A stretch of DNA of 64,000 nucleotides from Phytoactinopolyspora halotolerans. GTDB lineage: Bacteria > Actinomycetota > Actinomycetes > Jiangellales > Jiangellaceae. The translations under genes were made by a program, and so were the position numbers. The notes beneath the pieces were generated by a model. The model worked only from the letters and a program-made list of their open reading frames with translations. It ran no database searches and was not told the origin of the DNA. Of the stretch, positions 34,875-43,984 are shown piece by piece; position 1 is the stretch's first letter, and each line of letters begins with the position of its first letter. The stretch covers positions 1-64,000 of the forward strand of contig NZ_JAAGOA010000028.1 of assembly GCF_010550675.1 (NCBI RefSeq), written 5' to 3'.

Positions 34875-35381
34875 GTGCGTGAACTCGACGTTGTCGGTGT
34901 CCGAGTAGAGATGCCGTCCAACCAGCCGATCGTGCTGCTGCGCGAGGTGGGCGGCAGCCGCTACCTGCCGATCTGGATCGGCGCGGTAGAGGCTACCGCG
35001 ATCGCCTTCGCTCAGCAGGGGGTAGTGCCACCGCGGCCGCTGACGCATGACCTGTTCAAGAACGTCCTGGAGGCGATGGGTACCTCCTTGGAGCAGGTCC
35101 GCATCACTGAGGTTCGGGATGGCACGTACTACGCGGAGCTTGTGTTCTCCGGCGGAATCGAGGTCAGTTCGCGGCCGTCGGACTCTATTGCGCTGGCGCT
35201 GCGGACCGGCACGCCTATCTATGCCACCGAGCCGCTTCTCGACGAGGCCGGCATCCTGATGGCGGAGGGCGTGGAGGATTCGGACTCGGGCGAGGTGTCC
35301 GAGGATGAGGTGGCCAGGTTCCGAGAGTTCTTGGACCAAGTGTCGCCGGAGGATTTCCATGGCCAGCCGCCGGAGCGCTGA
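34875..35381 (+). CDS. Bifunctional nuclease family protein (DUF151)
   Basis: A 168-residue protein with the DUF151 core: PIVLLREVGGSRYLPIWIGA, the helix EATAIAFAQQGV and RPSDSIALALRTGTPIYATE. Thermotoga and plant relatives show DNase/RNase activity; the actinobacterial role is unknown. GTG 34875 is preceded by TAGTCT and no ribosome-binding site, so a leaderless message is likely. Conserved position between the two MerR genes. Confidence 0.9.
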   Translation: MRELDVVGVRVEMPSNQPIVLLREVGGSRYLPIWIGAVEATAIAFAQQGVVPPRPLTHDLFKNVLEAMGTSLEQVRITEVRDGTYYAELVFSGGIEVSSRPSDSIALALRTGTPIYATEPLLDEAGILMAEGVEDSDSGEVSEDEVARFREFLDQVSPEDFHGQPPER

Positions 35382-35457
35382 CCATGCGGGACTGACCCGG
35401 CAGGCGGAACTGACGCCTGGAGCTGAAGTTGAGCTTGAGGCTTTCCCGCGTGTTGCG

Positions 35458-35486
35458 TTGACCGTGATCGCGGGTGCGCCTAACGT
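35458..35486 (+). promoter_or_regulatory. Promoter of the second merR gene
   Basis: TTGACC (35458-35463), 17 bp, TAACGT (35481-35486), 34 bp ahead of the GTG. AAGGGGAC follows as ribosome-binding site. Confidence 0.5.
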
Positions 35487-35519
35487 CACTCCTGTCACAC
35501 CAATAACGAAGGGGACGGC

Positions 35520-36128
35520 GTGAGCGCAGACAGCACTTCCGGTACAGACCGGGCAGGTCGTGTCGTTGGATCCGCAGTTCCGGCCGGCGGCGCCCAGGGG
35601 CAGCTCTTCGAGCCGGTCGTGAACGCTGTCCCCGAAGACTCCGGCTACCGCGGCCCTACCGCGTGTAATGCCGCCGGAATCACCTACCGCCAGCTCGACT
35701 ACTGGGCCCGTACCGGCCTGGTGGAGCCGAGCATCCGCAACGCCACCGGATCCGGCAGCCAGCGGCTGTACTCCTTCCGGGACATCCTGGTCCTGAAGAT
35801 CGTCAAGCGGCTTCTGGACACGGGGGTGTCGCTGCAGCAGATCCGCCAGGCCGTCCAGCATCTGCGCGAGCGAGGCGTCCAGGACCTGGCCGGCATCACC
35901 CTGATGAGTGACGGTGCGAGCGTCTACGAGTGCACGTCGGCGGATGAGGTCGTCGACTTGGTCCAGGGTGGGCAAGGGGTGTTCGGCATCGCCGTCGGCC
36001 GGGTGTGGCGCGAGGTGGAGGCGACACTGATCGAGCTGCCCGCGGAACGTGCGGGGGAGGACGGCGCCGATCATCCCGGGGACCAGCTCGCCGCCCGTCG
36101 CCGCGCAAAGGCGGCCAAGCCCGCGTAG
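35520..36128 (+). CDS. MerR-family transcriptional regulator
   Basis: A 202-residue MerR protein with the HTH at about residues 45-110 (GITYRQLDYWARTGLVEPSI, then QRLYSFRDILVLKIVKRLLD). The C-terminal half has DGASVYECTSADEVVDLVQG, a block shared by the cluster's second MerR in actinobacteria. Target genes unknown. It closes the conserved cluster; beyond it is a 508-bp repeat-bearing gap. Confidence 0.88.
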   Translation: MSADSTSGTDRAGRVVGSAVPAGGAQGQLFEPVVNAVPEDSGYRGPTACNAAGITYRQLDYWARTGLVEPSIRNATGSGSQRLYSFRDILVLKIVKRLLDTGVSLQQIRQAVQHLRERGVQDLAGITLMSDGASVYECTSADEVVDLVQGGQGVFGIAVGRVWREVEATLIELPAERAGEDGADHPGDQLAARRRAKAAKPA

Positions 36129-36186
36129 CTGTCTGTGGTTGCGTTGCGTCGATTCGCTTTCGGGCGCCCTGTGGTGGGCTGACGCC

Positions 36187-36305
36187 GTGGTTGCGTTGGG
36201 TGGGCCGGAGAATTCTCTTGCCTCTCACGCGATCGGCGGGCGGCCTTTCGTGCCGGTTGCGTAGATCAGCCGCCGATCGAAGATCGGCAAGAGAGCTTCT
36301 CCGGC
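36187..36305 (+). repeat. 119-bp structured repeat, unit A
   Basis: It begins GTGGTTGCGTTGGG and ends TTCTCCGGCC. Internally GGCCGGAGAATTCTCTTGCC pairs with GGCAAGAGAGCTTCTCCGGC, and GATCGGCGG pairs with CCGCCGATC, so the unit folds on itself. A diverged copy lies in inverse orientation at 36458-36579. A third partial start (GTGGTTGCGTTG) is at 36136. Confidence 0.75.
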
Positions 36306-36457
36306 CTTTCCGTACGTTCGTCCCGGTCTCGACTCACCGGCACCACGGATACGCAGAGCCACTCGGCTCGGGTCTTCGCCGTCGTGTGATCACTGGCGCG
36401 ACGAGGCGCCGGCCCGCGGTGCCCGCCGACGCCGCCCAGAGGCCAGCGCGTTCGAAC

Positions 36458-36579
36458 GGGCCGGGGAGCTTCTTCGACTGATCTTCCGGTCGGCGGCAGA
36501 TCTACGCGACCAGCGCGGGACGCTGACCGCCGACCGCGTGAGAAGGAGAAGAAATCCCCGGCCCTCCCAACGCAACCAC
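36458..36579 (-). repeat. 122-bp structured repeat, unit B (inverted copy)
   Basis: Read on the minus strand it runs GTGGTTGCGTTGGGAGGGCC ... TCTCACGCGGTCGGCGG ... TGCGTAGATCTGCCGCCGA, closely matching unit A. Pairs of changes inside the stems (GATCGGCGG to GGTCGGCGG with CCGCCGATC to CCGCCGACC) keep the fold. The 152-bp spacer between the units shows no gene. Confidence 0.75.
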
Positions 36580-36636
36580 ACCGCTCCGCGTCGGCGTAAC
36601 AGCGTGGCGTAGCCGAGGGGACGGCCGTAGCGCGTG

Positions 36637-37305
36637 TCAGGACGCTTCGGAGAAGCGCTCCGTATCGACGACGAGGCCGGACGCGATCACCGTGTCGCCG
36701 GGCCGGATGATGGTGTCCGCGGTGGCGTAGGTGAAGCCCTCACCAGGCCGCTTGATCGCGACGATGGTGACGTTGTACTCCTGCCGGACCTTCGAGTCGC
36801 CCAGCCGCATGCCGACGATGTGTGCCGGTGGAGTGGTCTTCACCATCGCGAAGCCGTCTTCGAACTCGATGTAGTCCATCATGCGGCCGCGCACCAGATG
36901 CGCGACACGCGCGCCCATGTCGTGTTCCGGCCTGGTGACGTGGTGCACGCCGATCTGGGTGAGGATGCGGGCGTGCGAGTTGCTGATCGCCTTCGCCCAG
37001 ATGTTCGGCACCCCGAGCTCGACGAGCGACGACGCGGTGAGGATGCTCGACTCGATGTCGGACCCGATGCCGACTACGGCACGGTTGTACTCGTGCACCG
37101 AGAGTTGCCGCAGTACCTCGATCTTGGTCGTGTCGGCGACGACGGCGTGTGTCAGCCGCCCGGAGACCGACTGGACCTTGTCGGCGTCCGCGTCGATGCC
37201 GAGGACTTCGGTCTGTTCTTTCATCAGCTCCAGCGCCAGGGACTTGCCGAAACGGCCCAGTCCGCAGACGACCACCACGCTGCTGTCGCGGTGCTTCCTA
37301 GCCAA
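36637..37305 (-). CDS. trkA: Potassium uptake protein, TrkA/KtrA regulatory subunit
   Basis: A 222-residue RCK protein: RCK-N with VVVVCGLGRFGKSLALELMK and RCK-C at about residues 140-220 (VGMRLGDSKVRQEYNVTIVA). It binds nucleotides (ATP/ADP, NADH, perhaps c-di-AMP) and gates the membrane subunit. Start TTG 37305 has GAAGGGAG ahead and overlaps the channel gene stop by 8 bp. It is the last gene of a three-gene potassium operon with two channel paralogues upstream. Confidence 0.9.
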   Translation of the reverse strand: MARKHRDSSVVVVCGLGRFGKSLALELMKEQTEVLGIDADADKVQSVSGRLTHAVVADTTKIEVLRQLSVHEYNRAVVGIGSDIESSILTASSLVELGVPNIWAKAISNSHARILTQIGVHHVTRPEHDMGARVAHLVRGRMMDYIEFEDGFAMVKTTPPAHIVGMRLGDSKVRQEYNVTIVAIKRPGEGFTYATADTIIRPGDTVIASGLVVDTERFSEAS

Positions 37306-38773
37306 TGATCGGTCTCCCTTCGGGAAGCTCGTACAACCGGGTGCGCTGGCGCAGCGCGAGTGCGGTACCGAGGGTGATGGGGCCGAGGCGGCCGACGTAC
37401 ATCAGCACGACGAGAAGTCCTTGGATGCCTTCGGGAAGCTCTGCTGTGATCCCGGTCGATAGCCCAACTGTACAGGCTGCGGATATCACCTCGAATAGAA
37501 CTCGGTCAAGCTTGAAGGCGTCGCCGGTCACGAACAAGATGATGACCGTCGGGACGACCACCAGCGCGACGGTCAGCAGGGCAACGGTGAGCGCCTGGCG
37601 CTGGACGCGGCCTCCGACCTGCCGGTCGAAGATGTTGACTCGAGGCTCGCCGCGGAGCTCGGCGTAGATGACGAAGAAGAGCAGGGCGAACGTGGTGACC
37701 TTGATGCCGCCGCCGGTACCGGCGCTGCCCGCGCCGATGAACATGAGCACGTCGTTCCCCAGCCAGGTGGCCTCCCGCATCTGCTCCACGTCCAGCGTGT
37801 TGAACCCCGTCGAGCGGGGCATGACGCCGTGGAAGAAGCCGGCCAGGAGCTTCCCGCGCACATCGAGCGGGCCCAGAGTGGCCTCGTTGCGCCATTCCGC
37901 GGCCATGATGAACCAGGAACCGAAGACGAACAGCAGCACGCTCATGGAGACGGTGAGCTTGGTGTGCATGCTCCACGAGCGTGGCTGCCAGAACTGCCGC
38001 CGCAGCTCCAGCAGCACCGGGAAGCCGATACCGCCGCAGAACGCGGCGACGGCGATCGGTATGCAGATCCACGGGTCAGTGACGAAGCGCATCAGGCTGT
38101 CGCTGTAGAGCGAGAATCCGGCGTTGTTGAAGGCGGAGACGGCGTGGAACGTGCCGAGGTACAGCGCCCTGCTGAGCGGCTCGTCGTAGGCGATGAGCAG
38201 CCGCGTGGTCAGGATCGCGGCCACCGTGATCTCGAACGCGGCCGTCAGCTTGGCCACACCGAAAACGACCCGACGCACGTCTCCGAGGCCCAGGCTCTTG
38301 GTCTCGGCTGCCGCGGTCAAGCGTGAGCGCAGGTTCATCCGCCGGGAGATCAGGACGACCAGCAAGGAGCTCATCGTCATGATGCCGAAGCCGCCGACCT
38401 GGAACAGGCCCATGATCGCGACTTCACCGAACGTGGACCAGTAACCCGGGGTGTCGACGACGATCAGCCCGACGATGCACACGGCGGACGTCGCTGTGAA
38501 CAACGCTTGCATGAACGAAGCCGAACCCGGTCCGTCGGTCGCGACGGGCAGCATCAGGATCGCCGTGCCGCAGACGATCATCAACGCGAATCCGGCGACG
38601 ACGAACTGTGCGGGATGGGTCAAGCGTGGCCGGTGCCTCGCAAGCCAGCCCACCCAGTTCGCGGTAAGCGCCCCGTGTTCGCTGCGCACTCGCGCGACAT
38701 TACACGCCACCCGGCACGGTGCAACCGAAGAGGTCAGATGTGACGCCATCGTGTCGCGTGCGCTGTCAGACAT
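37298..38773 (-). CDS. Potassium uptake membrane subunit, KtrB/TrkH family (paralogue 1)
   Basis: A 491-residue channel with eight main membrane segments and four P-loop selectivity repeats: TSAVCIVGLIVVDT, SAFNNAGFSLYSDS, MPRSTGFNTLDVEQ and ACTVGLSTGITAEL, each with the filter glycine. It admits K+ (and Na+) under control of the TrkA subunit. ATG 38773 was chosen; 38749 is possible. It is about 60% identical by eye to the gene directly upstream, a tandem duplication. Confidence 0.9.
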   Translation of the reverse strand: MSDSARDTMASHLTSSVAPCRVACNVARVRSEHGALTANWVGWLARHRPRLTHPAQFVVAGFALMIVCGTAILMLPVATDGPGSASFMQALFTATSAVCIVGLIVVDTPGYWSTFGEVAIMGLFQVGGFGIMTMSSLLVVLISRRMNLRSRLTAAAETKSLGLGDVRRVVFGVAKLTAAFEITVAAILTTRLLIAYDEPLSRALYLGTFHAVSAFNNAGFSLYSDSLMRFVTDPWICIPIAVAAFCGGIGFPVLLELRRQFWQPRSWSMHTKLTVSMSVLLFVFGSWFIMAAEWRNEATLGPLDVRGKLLAGFFHGVMPRSTGFNTLDVEQMREATWLGNDVLMFIGAGSAGTGGGIKVTTFALLFFVIYAELRGEPRVNIFDRQVGGRVQRQALTVALLTVALVVVPTVIILFVTGDAFKLDRVLFEVISAACTVGLSTGITAELPEGIQGLLVVLMYVGRLGPITLGTALALRQRTRLYELPEGRPIIG

Positions 38774-38789
38774 CGGGCATCGGGCGTCC

Positions 38790-40181
38790 TCAGCCGATGA
38801 TGGGGCGACCTTCCGGCAGGTCGTAGAGCTTCTCTTGGTTGCGCAGCGCAAGGGCGCTGGCGAACGTGATCGGGCCCAACCGGCCGACGAACATCAGCAG
38901 GACGAGCATCGCCTGTTCTGCTCCCGGGAGGCTGTCGGTGATGCCGGTGGACAGACCCACCGTGGAGAAGGCGGAGATCACCTCGAACATCGCGCGGTCG
39001 GTGGAGATCTCCGGGGTGGCCTCGGCGACGATGATGGTCGGGATCACCACGGCCGCCACGCTGAGTAGCGCCACGGTCAGTGCCTGGCGTTGAACGCGTG
39101 CGCCGACCTGGCGGTCGAAGACATTGACCGCACGTTGGCCGCGGATCTCGGCGACGATGACGAAGAGGAGCAGAAAGAACGTCGTCACCTTGATGCCGCC
39201 CGCGGTGCTGGCGCTGCCGCCGCCGATGAACATCAGCACGTCCGTGCCGAGCCAGGTGCCCTCGGTCATCTGCTCCACGTCCACGCTGTTGAAGCCGGCG
39301 GTACGTGGCATCACCGAGTGGAAGAAGCCGTTGAGCAGCTTGGCCGGGACGCTCAGCGGGGCGAGCGTCGCGTCGTTGTCCCACTCGCTGTAGGTGATGA
39401 ACGCCATGCCGCCAGGGATGAGCAGCGCCGTCGCCGACAGGGTGATCTTGGTGTGCAGGCTCCAACGGCGCGGCTGGCGGAACTCGCGTCGCAGCTCCAG
39501 CAGGACGGGAAAGCCGAGACCGCCGCAGATCACCGCGACGGCGATGGGAATCAGCACCCACGGGTCGGTGGCGAATCGCATCAGGCTGTCGCTGTAGAGG
39601 GAGAAGCCGGCATTGTTGAAGGCGGAGATCGCGTGGAACACGCCGAGGTACGCGGCGCGTCCGAGCGGCTCGTCGTAGCCGATCAGCAGCCGGACGGTCA
39701 GGATGAGAGCGGTCGCGAACTCGAACAGCACGCTCACCTTGGCGACGCCGGTGACCACCCGCCGAACATCACCGAGGCCCAGACTCTTCGTCTCGGCGGC
39801 TGCCGTCAGCCGGGAACGCAGCCCGATCCGGCGGGAGACCAGCAACACCAGCAGCGACGCCGTGGTCATCAGGCCGAAACCGCCGACCTGGATCAGACCC
39901 AGGATGACGACCTCGCCGAACGTGGACCAGTAGCCGGGTGTGTCGACGACGATCAGCCCGGTGACGCAGACCCCGGACGTGGCGGTGAACAGCGCATCCA
40001 GGAACGATGCGGAAGCAGGTCCTTCGCGTGCCACCGGAAGGGACAGTAGGACGGTTCCGACCGCGATGGCGGAGGCGAATCCGGCGACGACGAACTGGGC
40101 CGGATGCTGGAAACGAGGCAACCAGCGCGCGGCCGCACGAATCCAGCGGCGCGTGGGGAGCCCCCGGTACTCCACAGGCAC
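38790..40181 (-). CDS. Potassium uptake membrane subunit, KtrB/TrkH family (paralogue 2)
   Basis: A 463-residue channel from GTG 40181 with the four filter loops TSGVCVTGLIVVDT, SAFNNAGFSLYSDS, MPRTAGFNSVDVEQ and FSTVGLSTGITDSL. In pore loop 1 the sequence is CVTGL versus CIVGL in paralogue 1. Both keep KSLGLGDVRR between segments. TGTAAT at about 40190-40195 on the minus strand is a possible -10 box directly ahead of the start, so the message may be nearly leaderless. The gene leads the ktrB2-ktrB1-trkA operon, 16 bp before paralogue 1. Confidence 0.89.
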   Translation of the reverse strand: MPVEYRGLPTRRWIRAAARWLPRFQHPAQFVVAGFASAIAVGTVLLSLPVAREGPASASFLDALFTATSGVCVTGLIVVDTPGYWSTFGEVVILGLIQVGGFGLMTTASLLVLLVSRRIGLRSRLTAAAETKSLGLGDVRRVVTGVAKVSVLFEFATALILTVRLLIGYDEPLGRAAYLGVFHAISAFNNAGFSLYSDSLMRFATDPWVLIPIAVAVICGGLGFPVLLELRREFRQPRRWSLHTKITLSATALLIPGGMAFITYSEWDNDATLAPLSVPAKLLNGFFHSVMPRTAGFNSVDVEQMTEGTWLGTDVLMFIGGGSASTAGGIKVTTFFLLLFVIVAEIRGQRAVNVFDRQVGARVQRQALTVALLSVAAVVIPTIIVAEATPEISTDRAMFEVISAFSTVGLSTGITDSLPGAEQAMLVLLMFVGRLGPITFASALALRNQEKLYDLPEGRPIIG

Positions 40182-40397
40182 TCGGATGAGATTACACCTG
40201 TCCTCGCCCGATGCCGTGCGCACGCGGTCGCCGGTGATGTCGGCGCAGCTCACAACGTCGTCGGTGCGTGGCGCCCACGTTGCCGACGACTCGCGTGCGG
40301 GTGGATCCGCGGCCCGCTCACGGGGTCCGAGGACGGGACGTGTGGCTGGCGTCGCGGCCGGAAATGGTTATGCTGAGCGGTAGAAGCCGTCGACTCC

Positions 40398-40505
40398 GGC
40401 TGGGAGAGTCTCCGTGCCCGCAGTGGCGTGGGGCGCCGAAGGGGCAACATCCCCGTCAACCTCTCAGGCAACAGGGACCGGCCGGGACAGGCAGCTCTGG
40501 AGTAC
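40398..40505 (+). ncRNA. Glycine riboswitch, apparently a single aptamer
   Basis: The conserved aptamer blocks appear in order: GGGAGAG near 40401, GCGCCGAAGGGGCAA near 40433-40447, ACCTCTCAGGCAACAGGGAC near 40459-40478, and AGCTCTGGAG near 40493-40502. It lies 80 bp ahead of gcvP and should turn on glycine cleavage when glycine is high. No second full aptamer follows; the bases after it (ACCGGTGC...GCCGGTGC) may form the short partner element of singlet types. A -10-like TATGCT is at 40369. Confidence 0.9.
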
Positions 40506-40587
40506 CGGTGCGTCACGCCGATGTGCAGCCGGTGCGACAGAGGGGGAGCGCTCGTAACCCGCACACTGCGCCCGAGGAGCTCCAGCG

Positions 40588-43461
40588 ATGACTTCTTCTC
40601 AGCTGAATCCCCGACCGCTGTCCGATGTATCCGCCGACGCCCCGTTTGTCGGTCGGCACATCGGACCCCGCGACGATGAGATCGCGACGATGCTGGAGGC
40701 GGTCGGCTACGACTCACTCGACGCATTGACCGATGCCGCCGTACCCGAGTCGATCCGCACCTTGTCCGCGCTCGACCTGCCGGACGCCGGCACCGAGCTG
40801 GAGGCGCTGGAGGACCTGCGCCGGTTGGCCCGCCGCAACAAGCAGCAGGTCCAGATGATCGGCCTGGGGTACTCGGATACCGTGACGCCGCCCGTGGTCG
40901 TCCGCCGGGTGCTGGAAAGCCCCGCCTGGTACACCGCCTACACGCCGTATCAGCCGGAGATCTCCCAGGGCCGGCTCGAGGCGCTGCTGAACTTCCAGAC
41001 CATGGTGGCCGACCTGTCCGGCCTGCCGACCGCGAACGCCAGCCTGCTGGACGAGGCCACCGCGGCAGCGGAGGCGATGACCCTGATGCGGCGTTCGGTC
41101 CGGGGCGGGGCGGACCGGTTCCTGGTGGACGCCGACTGCCTGCCGCAGACCATCGCCGTCATCGAGACCCGGGCCGAGCCGCTCGGCATCGAGGTGGAGG
41201 TCGCCGACCTCACCGATGGCCTCCCGGAGGGCGAGTTCTTCGGAATCCTGCTGCAGTACCCCGGCGCCTCCGGAGGCGTCCACGACCTCACGCCCACGAT
41301 CGAGGCGGCGCATGAGCGAGGTGCGCTGGTGACCGTCGCCGCCGACCTGCTCGCCCTGACCCTGCTCGTGCCGCCCGGCGAGATGGGGGCGGACGTGGTG
41401 GTCGGCAGCTCGCAGCGGTTCGGCGTCCCGCTCGGATACGGCGGCCCGCACGCCGGTTACATCGCCGTGCGGACCGGCCTGGAGCGCGGTCTGCCCGGGC
41501 GGCTGGTGGGCGTGTCGGTCGACGCCGACGGTGACCAGGCCTACCGGCTGGCGTTGCAGACCCGTGAGCAGCACATCCGTCGCGAGCGCGCCACATCGAA
41601 CATCTGCACGGCGCAGGTTCTGCTCGCCGTGGTGGCCTCGATGTACGCGGTGTGGCACGGACCGGACGGGCTACGCGAGATCGCCCGACGGGTGCACGGG
41701 CACGCCGCCACCGTCGCCGCCCAGCTGCGCGCCGGGGGAGTGGAGGTGGTCCACGACTCCTTCTTCGACACCGTCTTGGCCCGGGTGCCGGGGCGGGCGG
41801 AAGCCATCGTCGCCGAGGCGGCCGAGCTGGGGATCAACCTGGGAGCGGACGGGGCGGACCGGATCCGGATCGCCTGTGACGAGGTGACCACGGACGCCGA
41901 CGTCGCCGTGGTGCTGAAGGTGTTCGGGGCGGGCGTCGAGCCGCGGCAGCGCGCCGGCACCGCCATCCCGGCGACGTTGGAGCGGACGAGCGAATTCCTC
42001 ACCCATCCGGTGTTCAACGTGCACCGCTCCGAGACGGCGATGCTGCGGTACCTGCGCCGCCTGGCGGACAAGGACTATGCGCTGGACCGCGGGATGATCC
42101 CGCTCGGCTCATGCACCATGAAGCTGAACGCCACCACGGAGATGGAGCCCATCACCTGGCCGGCCTTCGCCGGAATCCACCCGTTCGCGCCGGTGGAACA
42201 GGCCGAGGGCTACGTGGAGATGATCCGCCAGCTGGAGTCGTGGCTGGCGACCATCACCGGGTACGCGGCCGTGTCGGTCCAGCCCAACGCCGGCTCTCAG
42301 GGCGAACTCGCCGGACTGTTGGCGATCCGGGCATACCACCGCTCCCGCGACGACGCCCAGCGAGACGTCTGCCTCATCCCGTCCAGCGCGCACGGCACCA
42401 ACGCGGCGTCGGCGGTGATGGCCGGGATGCGGGTCGTCGTCGTGGGTGCTGCCGAGGACGGTACCGTCGACCTGGACGACCTGCGAGCCAAGATCGCCCA
42501 GCACGGTGAGCGGCTCTCCGCGATCATGGTGACCTACCCGTCCACCCACGGGGTGTACGAGGAGGGCATCTCGGAGATCGCGCGGCTGGTGCATGAGGCC
42601 GGGGGCCAGGTCTACGTCGACGGCGCGAACCTGAACGCACTGATGGGACTGGCGAAGCCCGGCGAGTTCGGGGCGGACGTCAGCCACCTGAACCTGCACA
42701 AGACCTTCTGCATTCCGCACGGCGGCGGTGGCCCGGGCGTCGGGCCGATCGGGGTGCGCGAGCACCTCGCTCCCTTCCTGCCGAACCACCCGTTGCTCCC
42801 CGAGGCGGGGCCGGCCACCGGCGTCGGTCCCGTGTCCGCGGCGCCGTTCGGATCGGCGTCGATCCTGCCGATCTCCTGGGCGTACATCCGCATGATGGGC
42901 GCCGACGGGCTCAAGCTCGCCACCCAGACCGCGGTGCTGGCGGCGAACTACGTGGCGGCCCGGCTGCGCGAGCACTACCCGGTGCTGTACACCGGGCGCG
43001 GCGGGTTGGTCGCGCACGAGTGCATCGTGGACCTCCGGCCGATGACCAAGGCCACCGGGGTGACCGTGGACGACGTGGCCAAGCGTCTGATCGACTACGG
43101 TTTCCACGCGCCGACCATGTCCTTCCCGGTCGCCGGGACGCTGATGATCGAGCCGACGGAGTCCGAAGACCTGGCGGAACTGGATCGGTTCTGCGACGCG
43201 ATGATCGCTATCCGGGCCGAGGCGGATCGGGTCGAGGCGGGCGAGTGGCCGGCCGGGAACAACCCGCTGCGCAATGCCCCGCACACGGCGGAGTCGCTGG
43301 TCGGCCAGTGGGATCACCCGTACACGCGGGAGGTGGCCGTGTACCCGTCGGCATCCGCGCGTGCGGACAAGTACTGGCCGCCGGTGCGCCGGATCGACGG
43401 TGCCTACGGCGACCGGAACCTGGTGTGCTCCTGCCCGGCACCGGAGGCGTTCGAGAGCTGA
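40588..43461 (+). CDS. gcvP: Glycine dehydrogenase (decarboxylating), P protein
   Basis: A 957-residue, fused N+C-half P protein, the usual length in actinobacteria. It begins with [20 protein letters not shown]. The C-terminal half holds the PLP lysine, Lys705, in [39 protein letters not shown] is another signature. It decarboxylates glycine and passes the aminomethyl group to GcvH. Control is by the riboswitch just upstream. gcvT is not in the window. Confidence 0.96.
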   Translation: MTSSQLNPRPLSDVSADAPFVGRHIGPRDDEIATMLEAVGYDSLDALTDAAVPESIRTLSALDLPDAGTELEALEDLRRLARRNKQQVQMIGLGYSDTVTPPVVVRRVLESPAWYTAYTPYQPEISQGRLEALLNFQTMVADLSGLPTANASLLDEATAAAEAMTLMRRSVRGGADRFLVDADCLPQTIAVIETRAEPLGIEVEVADLTDGLPEGEFFGILLQYPGASGGVHDLTPTIEAAHERGALVTVAADLLALTLLVPPGEMGADVVVGSSQRFGVPLGYGGPHAGYIAVRTGLERGLPGRLVGVSVDADGDQAYRLALQTREQHIRRERATSNICTAQVLLAVVASMYAVWHGPDGLREIARRVHGHAATVAAQLRAGGVEVVHDSFFDTVLARVPGRAEAIVAEAAELGINLGADGADRIRIACDEVTTDADVAVVLKVFGAGVEPRQRAGTAIPATLERTSEFLTHPVFNVHRSETAMLRYLRRLADKDYALDRGMIPLGSCTMKLNATTEMEPITWPAFAGIHPFAPVEQAEGYVEMIRQLESWLATITGYAAVSVQPNAGSQGELAGLLAIRAYHRSRDDAQRDVCLIPSSAHGTNAASAVMAGMRVVVVGAAEDGTVDLDDLRAKIAQHGERLSAIMVTYPSTHGVYEEGISEIARLVHEAGGQVYVDGANLNALMGLAKPGEFGADVSHLNLHKTFCIPHGGGGPGVGPIGVREHLAPFLPNHPLLPEAGPATGVGPVSAAPFGSASILPISWAYIRMMGADGLKLATQTAVLAANYVAARLREHYPVLYTGRGGLVAHECIVDLRPMTKATGVTVDDVAKRLIDYGFHAPTMSFPVAGTLMIEPTESEDLAELDRFCDAMIAIRAEADRVEAGEWPAGNNPLRNAPHTAESLVGQWDHPYTREVAVYPSASARADKYWPPVRRIDGAYGDRNLVCSCPAPEAFES

Positions 43462-43493
43462 CGCCCTCGTCGCGGTGGGGAGGGCCTCGTGGC

Positions 43494-43599
43494 GGTGGTG
43501 AGGGACCAGATCCCCTCCCCGCCCGCGGCGAGTCGTCGGGGGGCTCCTCCCACGCCGATGCCCGAGCCTACCCTGGAGGGGATCTGGTCCCTCCCCACC
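43494..43599. repeat. Long inverted repeat with 25-bp arms
   Basis: GGTGGTGAGGGACCAGATCC continuing to CCTCC (43494-43518) pairs with the segment at 43575-43599, with one mismatch in 25 bp, across a 56-bp spacer. It stands 33 bp after gcvP. The arm sequence is unlike the ATGATCATG palindromes. A further GGTGGGGAGGG copy precedes it at 43475-43485. Confidence 0.75.
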
Positions 43600-43683
43600 T
43601 TCTGTGGTCGCCGATGTGCCGGGCTTCACCTCGAGGTCTCGACGGTCGGGCTTTCGGCTGGATGTCATGGGGAGACCGCTCGT

Positions 43684-43727
43684 CATGTACCGGTTTTGGC
43701 CCCTATGCGGGCCAAAACCGGTACATG
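43684..43727. repeat. Perfect 19-bp stem palindrome
   Basis: CATGTACCGGTTTTGGCCC and its exact complement enclose the 6-nt loop CTATGC. The flanks CGT/ATCG extend it to a TCATG/CATGA outer end, echoing the ATGATCATG family. It lies in the 523-bp gap between gcvP and the DedA gene. No U-run follows. Confidence 0.8.
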
Positions 43728-43984
43728 ATCGTGTGCGCTCGCGGCCGCGGTACGTTGCCGAGGGGGCGTGGGTGCGCGCCTTGGTCCAGGGAATCGTGCC
43801 CGTCGGGCGACGAGACGGCACATCAGGGGGAACCCCTCCGGGTGAAGGATGGGGAAGGTCCACCTGTGGTCGTATGTCCTGGCCGCCCGTTGTGGGTAGC
43901 GTCGTGTAAGGATAGGGATGCACACGACGACGGGCCGCAGACGCCGGTACGTCTCGGGCGGTGCAGGACATCGGTTCCACAGGG

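Noticed and set aside
40182-40397. c-di-AMP (ydaO-type) riboswitch ahead of the potassium operon
   Set aside because: The conserved ydaO blocks were not recognisable on the minus strand; only a -10-like box near the start is visible.
40506-40587. Second glycine aptamer
   Set aside because: No second GCCGAAGGGGCAA/CTCTCAGGCA pair occurs; only short CCGGTGC repeats.
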